Assembly: GCA_964019695.1 (NCBI GenBank)
Contig: OZ026520.1
Coordinates: forward strand, 22,706,130 to 22,770,129
Reading direction: 5' to 3'
Source of the DNA: Loripinus fragilis
Taxonomy: Eukaryota > Mollusca > Bivalvia > Lucinida > Lucinidae
Length of the DNA: 64,000 nucleotides
Positions 27,955-36,960 of this stretch are shown in pieces. The translations under genes and the position numbers were made by a program. The notes below the pieces were generated by a model. It ran no database searches. It saw only the letters and a list, made by a program, of their open reading frames with translations, and was not told where the DNA came from. The stretch's first letter is position 1; each line of letters begins with the position of its first letter.

Positions 27955-28772
27955 ATAACTTTTATTTGACACTCTTGAGTGATAGTTCACTCAGTACTTT
28001 TTCAAAAAATACGCAATGTGACTTTAAAGTGAAATTAGATCATTCCATACAAATTGAAAAAGATAATTGGGAAGTAGGTTTGGTAGAAGTCATAACTCCA
28101 ACTGAAGTAAATAATATCACTAAGGAAAACAATTATGTGATTTTAAGATTTACTGATAGAAAAATGTGTGAAGACATTGATAACTGTACAAAGTATGTTT
28201 CATATGTAGACCAAAAAATCTATATCCAAAATGGTTATTATGCTTCTCCACGCCACTTAGTTGAAGAAATTCAAAAAAGTATCAATTTTCGATATGGACT
28301 GACACTAAAAAATAGCAATGCTACCATTTCAATCACTTATGGTGAAAACAGTGCTCGAGTCAAACATGATGTTCAAGATCCTACGAAAGTTCAAATTATT
28401 TTTCCAAAGGCAATTGCAGAAATATTAGGTGTAGATAGAACTTATTTTGATAAACCAGTAGGAAATGAAAAATACATTTTCAGATATGGTGTGGATTTGA
28501 ATACAAAAATTCACCAACTTTACATTTACTCTGATTTAGCAAGCTATACATTTATTGGTGATGTTACTGCACCTATTTTGAGAGTGTTGCCATTTGAAAG
28601 TAAAAGAGAAAACAATCATTTACATCAAGAATTTGTCAATGTACACTATGTTCCAGTGGCAAAATCTTTCATAGATCAGGTGCACATTAGTATAAAAGGT
28701 GATACAGGTGAAAATGTGCCATTTATCTCTGGGAAAACGTTAGTGAAACTACATTTTCGACAGAAAGAATAA
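27951..28772 (+). CDS. Minor capsid (penton-like) protein (element 2)
   Basis: 273 aa, intact. It belongs to a family present in nearly all animal Polintons, beginning with a FYLTLLSDSS-type strand and an NWEVGLVEV motif, and ending with VPFISGKTLVKLHFRQ. The family is taken to be the single-jelly-roll vertex protein. Beta-rich pattern throughout, including GYYASPRHLVEEI and YIYSDLASYTFIGD. It lies between the membrane protein and the basic virion protein, overlapping both genes at ATGA/TAATG junctions. Confidence 0.8.
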   Translation: MNNFYLTLLSDSSLSTFSKNTQCDFKVKLDHSIQIEKDNWEVGLVEVITPTEVNNITKENNYVILRFTDRKMCEDIDNCTKYVSYVDQKIYIQNGYYASPRHLVEEIQKSINFRYGLTLKNSNATISITYGENSARVKHDVQDPTKVQIIFPKAIAEILGVDRTYFDKPVGNEKYIFRYGVDLNTKIHQLYIYSDLASYTFIGDVTAPILRVLPFESKRENNHLHQEFVNVHYVPVAKSFIDQVHISIKGDTGENVPFISGKTLVKLHFRQKE

Positions 28773-29220
28773 TGTTGAAACAATCGAGAAGCATTATGTC
28801 TCTTCAATCTGGGAAAGGAGACTTTCCCATGTACAGAGGCGTTTCAAGACAATATGGCAATGGTTTAGGATCCATTTTTAAAGCTGCATTGAGAACAGTG
28901 ATTCCAATTTTAAAACCTGTCGCAAAAGCAAGTTTAAAAAGTGTGAAAAAAGTAGCTAAAGATCAAGGGGTTCAAGCTCTAAAAGACATTGTGGGTGGTG
29001 AAAATGTAAAAAAAGTTTAAAACAAAGAGGAAAAACAGCTTTGAAATCTTTTGGTCAGTCTACTATAAATCAGTTGGCTATAAATTCAACTCAAAAACGC
29101 AAAAAGCCTCAGTCTCAATCTAGACACCGAACTGTTAAGAGGGGTTTTAAAAGCAGAGCAAAAAAGTTTAATCCTATTAAACGTCTGGTATTTGAAAAAG
29201 ATATATTTGACGAAAAATGA
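28772..29220 (+). pseudogene. Basic virion-type protein, frameshifted (element 2)
   Basis: Loss of one T near 29017 (GTTTAAAAC against GTTTTAAAAC) gives a stop after 82 codons; the remainder encodes the basic tail out of frame. Length is 449 against 450 bp in element 1. The amphipathic region before the lesion is intact. The stop-overlapping start of the capsid gene (ATGA) is preserved. Confidence 0.85.
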
Positions 29221-30509
29221 TTCAACAAAGTTCTTGCGATTGCACTAAAACGGAGTTGGATATGGAATCCATTCCACCCACCATGACTACCATGCAAGGC
29301 ACTCAGTGGAATGATTATCATCCCATCGCTTCTCTCGATAGTCATCATGCACCCATTGAATTTCTAATTCCACCTCACACCGAGTTTTACACTGATTTGT
29401 CTCAAGCCTAATTGTATATCAAATTCAGAATCTTACAGCAAACGGGTGAAGATCTTGAAACTGATGCAAAAGTATTTCCAATTAACAACTTTTTTCACAG
29501 TATGTTCAGTGGCATCGATTTGTATATCAACAATAAATTGATCACGAATAATTCAGACACGTATCCATACAGAGCATACCTTGAAAATTTGTTTTCTTAT
29601 GGTTCTGATGTCAAAGATAATCAACTGAAAGCAGCAGAATTTTGGTCTGAGGATGAAGCAGGAGCTTTTGAAGATATAACAAATGCATCTATCACTGATC
29701 GTGGCAAACGCGTAGCAAAAAGCAAATCCATGGAGCTTCAGGGTAAATTACATTTGGATCTTGCTATGCAGGAAAAATATTTACCTAATGGCTTAGAATT
29801 CAAACTTAGACTCAATCGATCATCTCCTCAGTTTTGTTTGATGAGTGACAATTCTCCTGCAAAAATCAAAATTGATACTGCTATCTTGAGAGTACGAAAT
29901 GTACAGCTTCTACCTGCCATTAGCAATGAACTGAATCAAACTATTGCTCATCATAATGCTAAATTTCCAATCAGAAGAGTTGAAGTCAAAACTTTTACAA
30001 TCAGTAGCGGCACAAGATCTAAAATTGAAGACCATCTTCTCACTGGTCAACTTCCAAAACGAGTTTTTATTGGCTTAGTATTAAATGAGGCATTTAATGG
30101 GACTTTGGAAACTAATCCTTTCTTTTTCCAACATTTCAACCTAAGTAAAATGGATGTCACTTGTGATGGACATAGTGTCTATGGAAAACCATTTGAACCT
30201 AGATTTGGAAATGATCAGTATCTCAGGTCTTTCCTATCAGTTTACCAAGCATTGGCAAGTCAGAATCAGGTCCAAAATTGCAACATTGATTATGAAGATT
30301 ACAAAGGAGGTTACTGCTTTTGGGGATATGATTTGACACCAGATCAAGCAGCCGATCAGTCTCATTTGCACCCTATAAAAACTGGGAACCTCAGATTGGA
30401 GCTTCAGTTTGCAACATCACTTGACAAGACGATCAACGTGCTTGTGTATGCAGAGTTTGACAACCTGATAGAAATCAACGGACTTAGAGAAGTTACCACA
30501 GATTACTAA
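29217..30509 (+). pseudogene. Major capsid protein, interrupted by TAA (element 2)
   Basis: A 430-codon frame with one nonsense change (TAT to TAA, 29409-29411) at codon 65; the rest is open to 30509. Family as in element 1 (F54H12.2-like, presumed double jelly roll). Conserved segments include FLIPPHTEFYTDLS, FHSMFSGIDLYINNK and YKGGYCFWGYDLTPD. It could express an N-truncated product only if initiation occurred downstream. Confidence 0.88.
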
Positions 30510-30511
30510 AG

Positions 30512-31099
30512 ATGAATGCAGGATATTTCATTGAACAGGACTTGATGTACCAAACAGATGCATACAGTGCAACAGTCCAGCCATCAGATGAGAAGAGTAC
30601 CTTACAGAAAGAAGTAGAAGACAATGAGGATATTGATTGTCTTATGAAGACTCTTCTAAAACAAGCCATATTGACTTGTCTAAAGATGGCAGTTGGAGAC
30701 TGTGCGAAGCATGAATGTCATGGATGCAAAATGAACCACCCAAGTCAGAAATACCACGATATCTGTCTATGGACTTCTCCAAGAGAATGGATTGAAGATT
30801 ATGGATGTCATGATCCAGCCTTAGAGGGCCTAAACATCTACGATGTGATGAAAGACTTTGACGATAGAATCTGGAACTATCTGTATGGCAACAGTTTGCG
30901 ACACCCTATGGACTTTACAACAGGGATCAATCACCTGACGCCAGAAGAAAATCAAGAAGCCTATAAAAACTGGCGGTACTTCAAGAAAAATCAAAGTGAC
31001 TTAACAGAACAGTGGAAGACGTACTGGGCCAAGAAACTCATAGAATCCTATGAAGAAAAGGAAACTGAAGAAAACGAGAAGAAACCAGAAACAGAATAA
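30512..31099 (+). CDS. Conserved Cys/His-rich Polinton protein, 195 aa (element 2)
   Basis: Intact, one residue longer than in element 1 because of the acidic tail (ENEKKPETE). The Cys/His cluster CAKHECHGCKMNHPSQ is unchanged. Unknown function; neighbours are the capsid gene (5-bp gap including the ATG context) and the protease (2-bp gap). Confidence 0.7.
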   Translation: MNAGYFIEQDLMYQTDAYSATVQPSDEKSTLQKEVEDNEDIDCLMKTLLKQAILTCLKMAVGDCAKHECHGCKMNHPSQKYHDICLWTSPREWIEDYGCHDPALEGLNIYDVMKDFDDRIWNYLYGNSLRHPMDFTTGINHLTPEENQEAYKNWRYFKKNQSDLTEQWKTYWAKKLIESYEEKETEENEKKPETE

Positions 31100-31101
31100 A
31101 A

Positions 31102-31686
31102 ATGAACACTGTTGAACTAATCAAAGTCATAAACAATATACCTGTGAAAGGTGAAGTATGTGCCAAGGATTTACTACCAGAGAAGAAACCACTGGATATG
31201 AAGGCTTACATTGTAAATACAGATATATCCACAGATCCAGGAGAACATTGGGTGGCTATCTACTTCAGAAGAGATCAAGTTATCTACTTCGATGCATATG
31301 GAAGACCACCAGAAGAGCAATATGTTCTACCATTTATTGAAAGAAACTCTACAAGATGGATCCATAACAAAGAATATTTACAGAGTCCATGGAGCAAAGT
31401 ATGTGGAATTTGGTGTATCTACATCATTCACCAGCTCAACAAAGGACTAGATCTAAACACAGCCATTCATCAAGAACTATATGGAACTGGAGATGATTTA
31501 TACCAGAATGACAGAGATATCGAGATGTGGTTCATCTATAACTATGCCAGAGTCATCCTATCCAAGAATGGAATGAGACGCATGACTCCTCCTGACTTTT
31601 TATTCAAACACAGAATACAGACTTGTAAATGTCATAATTATTCACATCACCTTTCAAAGAAGTATCCTAAGTATAATATGTTGTAA
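31102..31686 (+). CDS. Adenain-like cysteine protease (element 2)
   Basis: 194 aa, intact. His (GEHW), Asp (YFDAYG) and the QSPWSKVCGIWC block with the nucleophile Cys are all present. The C-terminus carries CKCHNYSHH, a Cys/His-rich tail also present in element 1. Final gene before the AATAAA at 31772. Confidence 0.92.
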   Translation: MNTVELIKVINNIPVKGEVCAKDLLPEKKPLDMKAYIVNTDISTDPGEHWVAIYFRRDQVIYFDAYGRPPEEQYVLPFIERNSTRWIHNKEYLQSPWSKVCGIWCIYIIHQLNKGLDLNTAIHQELYGTGDDLYQNDRDIEMWFIYNYARVILSKNGMRRMTPPDFLFKHRIQTCKCHNYSHHLSKKYPKYNML

Positions 31687-31771
31687 ATATGTTAAGGGAA
31701 ATTATTGTAAAAAATGAACAGAGGGACGGCCCTAATCCTCTGTCATTGTAATCAGTTATAGTTAGCGGGGC

Positions 31772-31777
31772 AATAAA
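31772..31777 (+). terminator. PolyA signal after the protease gene (element 2)
   Basis: AATAAA, 86 nt after the protease stop, followed by GTCTTTGTTGTTC about 25 nt later. Conserved with element 1. Confidence 0.75.
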
Positions 31778-31853
31778 GTTATAGAAATGTTCACCAGTCT
31801 TTGTTGTTCTTTTAAAAAACAATCAGTAGTAGTAAGCTTGAGACGGCTAGCTA

Positions 31854-32355
31854 TACACTAGTTAACGCTACAGAGTGATGCCTCTAGGAGTTGAGGTCTT
31901 GATTGACCAAGAGACTCTAAGACGCATGGTACTTAGTAGCCTTGACTATTACACACACCATATATCACCACATACTATACCCCCTAAAATGACTAAGTTA
32001 TCTTCAAAGCTGAATTTAACTAAGTTATTTTATATATCACCACAGCAGGACCTTTATCCCCCTCAAAAATGACTAAGTTATTTCCCAACAGCCCAGGAAA
32101 CTATCATAATCACAACCCAACCAGTAAATATGACCAGGAAACTATCACAATCATAGACCCAACCAGTAAATATGACCAGGAAACTATCACAATCATAGAC
32201 CCAACCAAAATACCCCTAAAATAAACTAAGTTATTCACAGCTAGTCACTCAAGCCTACCAGTGGCGGCATCTCTGGGGTCATTTTTTAGCCTGAAAAATT
32301 CTAAGTTCTTTTCAGGCTTAAAAAAAATGACCCCAGAGTGCCCCCCATTACTACT
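31854..32355. repeat. Right terminal inverted repeat of element 2 (502 bp)
   Basis: Starts TACACTAGTTAA and ends CATTACTACT. It has one 80-bp unit and two copies of a 42-bp unit (32123 and 32165) beginning AGTAAATATGACCAGG, where the left end has one. The terminal hairpin is at 32271-32338. Short open frames inside it are incidental. Confidence 0.93.
32271..32338. other. Terminal hairpin, right end of element 2
   Basis: CTCTGGGGTCATTTTTT pairs with AAAAAATGACCCCAGAG; inner stem CCTGAAAA/TTTTCAGG; loop TTCTAAGTTC. It is the mirror of the left-end hairpin. Confidence 0.9.
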
Positions 32356-32361
32356 TACGCA
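32356..32361. repeat. Right target-site duplication TACGCA
   Basis: Identical to 13989-13994. The following CAAAC continues the palindromic host repeat, as seen intact near 35475-35490. Confidence 0.93.
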
Positions 32362-32740
32362 CAAACATGAACATGCATTTTTACTATCTGACCACGGACG
32401 GACGGACTCACATAGTGATTATAATGCACACGGAAGGGTTGTGCAAGACTGGTAAGATGAGAGTTTCTTTACATAGGCAAGTAAATATTTGTTCAGCATA
32501 TCTCAAACTACTACCACAATGATAAATTGAAGAAAAAAAAATAGATATAAGAAGCATTCGAGGCTTAGCTGATCATGAGCTATTTTATTTTGATTGTTGG
32601 CTATGTTTTGACATTATTAATATGTATGCAAATTTAATTTAGTAACATCAGGTAAATTGACATTTTCACGAACGACAATGGCATATCCAAATTTCACAAA
32701 CATTCCATTCGATGTTTTATTATGATGATTATAGTCTCTT
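32362..32740. other. Host sequence right of element 2; no gene
   Basis: AT-rich, without a convincing open frame or repeat that I can name. Confidence 0.6.
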
Positions 32741-34577
32741 AAGCCCCAGTTACACATTCACGATTTTGGGCCACGGCAGAGCTAAGAAGCGCCGTGATTT
32801 GTCAAGTCGGGATACATCGGCATGGTTCTTAGTAGCACTGTTGCGCTGTCGTGATGCACAGGCGTGAGTCGTGTAGTACCGCAATAATTCTTGAAGAATT
32901 GTGGTGATTCGGGAACCTCGAGGACAACGCTACGACGAGTTTAAACCGCTTAAACTTGTCGGGGTGAATCGTATTGGATTGTGGGAGTGGCCCAGGTCGT
33001 AGCTCTACCGTAGCAGGATCAGGATCATTCCTAGTGGCACCGTGGTAGTATTAGTCGTCATTCTTGGGAGTTTGGGGTTAATCGGGCTTTCATCTGTCAC
33101 CACGATTCACCCCCCAACTCATCCAGATTCATCCCGATTCACCACGACCACAGTATGTCTGTCCTACGGTTTGTTGTGACGCTGCCATAGTAGCACCATA
33201 GTAGCATCGTAGTAGCACCGTCATGAATCGTAGTGAATTCGTGGAGACACCGTAGGAACGTCGTGTGACATCGTAGGAATTTCTGAATTTTCTGTTTCGT
33301 CAAATTGGGATACATCGGCATGATTCTTAGTAGCACCATTGCGCTGTCGTGATGGACCAGTGTGAGTCATAGTAGTACCGTAATGATTCTTGAAGAATCA
33401 TGGTAATACCGAAACCTCGAGGACAACGCTACAACGAGTTTAAACCACTTAAACTTGTCGGGATGAATCGTGTTGGATGGTGGGCGTGGCCTAGGTCGTA
33501 GCTCTACCGTAGCGGGATCGGGATCATTCCTAGTGGCACCGTGGTAGTATTCGTCGTCATTCTTGGGAGTTCGAGGTTAATCGGGGTTTCATCTGTCATC
33601 ACGATTCACCCCCGACTCATCCAGATTCATCCCGATTCACCACGACCACAGTATGACTGTCCTACGGTATGTCGTGACGCTGCCTCAGTAGCACCGTAGT
33701 AGCATTGTAGTAGCATCGTAGTAGCACCGTCATGAATCATAGTGAATTCGTGGCGACACCGTAGGAACGTCGTGAGACATCGTAGGGATTTCTGAATTTT
33801 CTGTTTTAAGCCCCAGTTACACATTCACGATTTTGGGCCATGGCAGAGCTACGACTCACCCCGATTTGTCAAATCGAGATACATCAGCATGATTCTTAGT
33901 AGCACCATTGCGCTGTCGTGATGGACCAGTGTGAGTCGTAGTAGTACAGTAATGATTCTTGAAGAATCATGGTAATACCGAAACCTCGAGGACAACGCTA
34001 CAACGAGTTTAAACCGCTTAAACTTGTTGGGATGAATCGTGTTGGATGGTGGGCGTGGCCTAGGTCGTAGCTCTACCGTAGCGGGATCGGGATCATTCCT
34101 AGTGGCACCGTGGTAGTATTCGTCGTCATTCTTGGGAGTTCGAGGTTAATCGGGGTTTCATTTGTCATCACGATTCACCCCCGACTCATCCAGATTCTTC
34201 CCGATTCACCACGACCACAATAATACAATCCTACCGTTTGTCGGTTTGTCGTGACGCTGCCGTAGTAGCACTGTAGTAGCATCGTAGTAGCATCGTAGTA
34301 GCACCGTCATGAATCGTAGTAAATTCGTGGAGACACCGTAGGATCGTTGTGAGACATCGTAGGGATTTCTGAATTTTCTGTTTTAACCATCCTGATGCAT
34401 CCCGATTTTACAATATAGATCACATCGGGACGAATCGTGATGAATCGTAGCCAGAATCGGGAAAGTGTAACTGGGGCTTTAACCATCCTGATGCATCCTG
34501 ATGTTACAATATAGGTCATATCGGGACGAATCATGATGAATCGTAGCCAGAATCGGGAATGTGTAACTGGGGTTTTA
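32741..34577. mobile_element. Nonautonomous DNA element with 0.5-kb internal tandem repeat
   Basis: AAGCCCCAGTTACAC at 32741 faces GTGTAACTGGGG(C/T)TT at about 34465-34480 and 34560-34576, giving terminal inverted repeats that continue as CGATTTTGG / CCAGAATCG. Inside, a unit of about 500 bp (GGATACATCGGCATG ... GAATTTTCTG) is repeated three times, at about 32808, 33306 and 33875. The third is preceded by another copy of the terminal sequence (33808). There is no coding capacity. Confidence 0.75.
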
Positions 34578-34699
34578 GGTTCTAAAGTTCTGTTGTTGTT
34601 GTTGTTGTTGTTTTTTATCATTTAAATGTACGCCGCAATAGGTGCACTGTCTTGTAATGAATGATAATATTCCAACTACATGTAGCATTAAGCATCACC

Positions 34700-34896
34700 T
34701 AAAGCCCCAGTTACACATTACCAATTTTGGGCCACGGCAGAGCTACGATTCACCCTGATTAGTCAAATCGGGATACATCGGCATAATTCTTAGTAGCATC
34801 GTTGCGCCGTGGTGATGCACCATCGTGAGTTATAGTAGTACCGCAATGATTCTTGAAGAATCGTGGTGATTCGGGAACCTCGAGGACAACGCTACG
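34700..34896. repeat. Partial further copy of the GTGTAACTGGGG element
   Basis: AAAGCCCCAGTTACACATTA and the following GGCAGAGCTACGATTCACC match the start of the element at 32741. The copy stops at CGCTACGACGA, where the dispersed repeat at 34897 begins. Confidence 0.75.
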
Positions 34897-35035
34897 ACGA
34901 CATTGAATGCTGACTTGGTAGCTTTGTCATTTTTAGGGGATCCGGATCAGTATTGCAAAGAAACCCTATATTTTTATAATTTTTCAGGGGGTACGGACCC
35001 CTGCCCCCCCCCCCCCCCCCCTCTGGATCCGCGCA
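34897..35035. repeat. Dispersed repeat with GGATCCGGA core (copy 2) and C-run
   Basis: Same order of segments as 12472-12600. It ends in a run of about 20 C, whose true length is uncertain. Confidence 0.8.
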
Positions 35036-35424
35036 TGTTACGTTTTCTCCAGTTTGGCTCCTGAGTGACATTTCTAAGTATAAGTTATTGTATGGTTTGT
35101 ACGTCTGTACGGTAACATTATCCACTATGATTTTAGTATAAATGCACGGTTCATTATTTCCCAAGTTGACAACTGTGTCGGAAGGTTACTTTACGTTCAA
35201 TAAATTCCTAACGCAGTTTCTTGATTGCAGGTACGGGAATTTATTTTGTGCCTAACGTTCAATAAACAAATAGCGCATACCCAGGCCAGACGTCACTTTC
35301 TTGTGTCTAATCAGTGTCTGCACTGATTGTTAAACACTTTATTGCACCTTTGAGTGATATGTTAATGCTTAACATCTAATATCTCTTAATGTACGTCGAG
35401 GTTCACATGTATACCGGTGCAGTA

Positions 35425-35490
35425 AGGGTGTGCGTATGTACGGTAGATTATCAACTCGCTAAAGCTCGTGGATTATCTTTCCGTGCATAC
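35425..35490. repeat. Palindromic repeat, uninterrupted relative of the element 2 target
   Basis: GTGTGCGTATGTACGG ... CCGTGCATACGCACAAAC folds back on itself. It aligns with 13934-13994 joined to 32362 onward, and so models the site before element 2 inserted. Confidence 0.75.
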
Positions 35491-36394
35491 GCACAAACCA
35501 TACAATAAATTACACTTAATCATATACATTGGAACATTGGCAAACAGTGCAGACTCAGATCAGACAACCAAAATGTGGCGTCTGATCAAAGGTTATACTG
35601 ATTGTTTACGACCATATAGCTTTAATTTATTATATTGCAAATAAACAGTTCAAAATAAATAAAGCCCCACCAGATATTTTCCCAAAGACTTAATCTAAAC
35701 ACATTCATGTTTGATTTATAATTACATTTTACTGAATAAAGATTTTCCATAAACGGTTCAGCGAAGTAGTAGCAATGTTTCCTCTCAACATGTGCTAGGT
35801 TTCAGATTTATTGATACATTTTCCATAGAGCTCTACACATTCCAGTAAATGTCCCGTTTCGTTCCCTACTATTTCTATAGTAAAATTGGCAAAATTTGGA
35901 TACTCTTGGTATTTAGCACATACCCAAAGAAAATCGTATTTTCAATTGAAACTTTGTGTAATTACACCTATGATTTTGTTGTCTAACTAGGGTGTAGTTA
36001 AAATTTTCAACTACCTTCGATATTTTTTAACAACAACATAACTGTGGGAATTTAACATTATGGCTATGGAAAAAGTGACAAGGGGCTTAACTTATTTTGA
36101 CCAGATTATATTAATCGCTCATAAAAGGTGGACTATCAAAGGGTGTTAACCTTTCTGGTGCCACACAATTTGAATCTATACTCGCCGGCTTGCTGGCCGC
36201 TGTTGTTTGACATTTCCTGGCCATTCGGACGTGCTCATGATATGCTGATGCATATAACATTACCATGTATACATACTGTCAGTTTGTAAGCACGTATAAA
36301 CTAAGGCTTTATAGTGATCCTAGTAAGGCTGCAGGTTGGCCTCGATAATATAAAACTATTTTTCATATTCAACTCAACTGAGCATTAAATTCCT
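35491..36394. other. Noncoding host sequence
   Basis: No gene seen. It includes a degenerate repeat around 35550-35600 with GATCAGAC/GTCTGATC inverted words, related to one at 52040-52090. Confidence 0.5.
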
Positions 36395-36446
36395 ACTTAT
36401 AAATGTTAAAATGCCAGAAATTGTTGGCATTTTAACATTTATAAGT
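36395..36446. repeat. 52-bp perfect hairpin
   Basis: ACTTATAAATGTTAAAATGC pairs with GCATTTTAACATTTATAAGT around a short loop (CAGAAATTGTTG). Likely a MITE-like or foldback remnant. Confidence 0.85.
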
Positions 36447-36670
36447 ATAATAAATACAATATCTAAATTTTTTAAGAGGAACAGCTCATTATTTTTTAGT
36501 ATTTTAGTTTTTATGATCTGTGGAAATGCCATTGTCAATTAAATTGAGCATAAAAAAAGTTTTATAACCTCAATGTCCGATTGCTATGGCAAGACGTGTT
36601 ATACGTTTGCGCATTTGTTGTATGCTAAAGGGGTAAGTACCAAACTCTCATGAACTCCTCTTGTTTTCAG

Positions 36671-36825
36671 ATTCAGTGTGACGTCACTGTTGTTGTAAAG
36701 TTGATTGATATGAAGGCTGAATACATGACAGGATATAATCCAGCATCTAACAGAATCCAGTGCTGTGATGGCAGACCAAGGGACTGTCAGTTTCCGTGTT
36801 TACCAGAGTTCAATATATGCATCAC
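36671..36825 (+). CDS. Candidate internal exon of a host gene (Notch-ligand-like N-terminal domain)
   Basis: A 155-nt open stretch between an acceptor (TTGTTTTCAG) and a donor (GTAAAT). It encodes 51 residues containing VVVKLIDMKAEY, then CCDGRPRDCQFPCLPEFNIC. The Cys spacing CC-x-G-x3-C-x3-C-x5-C and the F-x-x-C end recall the MNNL domain of Delta/Jagged ligands. It ends in phase 2 and joins in frame to 52467, where the text continues with ENVSSPICNSKTF, supplying a further Cys at the expected place. The gene name is uncertain; the splice logic is the stronger evidence. Confidence 0.5.
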
Positions 36826-36857
36826 GTAAATATTATACAATTATTGAATTATGTTGA

Positions 36858-36960
36858 GGTAGACATGGAGTGTTATGGAACAGTAAACGTCATATTGACC
36901 GACGCGGAGCGGAGGTCAATATGGTTAAGTTTACTGTTCTATAACACTCCATGTCTACCG
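36858..36960. repeat. Foldback element with 43-bp arms
   Basis: GGTAGACATGGAGTGTTATG faces its reverse complement ending at 36959, around a short GACGCGGAGCGGA centre. It lies just after the candidate exon. Confidence 0.85.

Larger units (their letters stand above)
13995..32355 (+). mobile_element. Polinton/Maverick element 2, complete, 18361 bp
   Basis: Bounded by terminal inverted repeats that begin AGTAGTAATGGGG and end CCCCATTACTACT, with the exact 6-bp duplication TACGCA on both sides; AG...CT ends and 6-bp duplications are typical of Polintons. It holds a left-arm module (seven genes on both strands) and the conserved plus-strand block from polymerase to protease. Polymerase, ATPase, the 149-aa protein and major capsid are broken; integrase, minor capsid and protease are intact. 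Confidence 0.97.

Noticed and set aside
35003..35025. Long C-run as a biological signal
   Set aside because: Homopolymer lengths here and at 58510-58526 are unreliable and occur at repeat ends.
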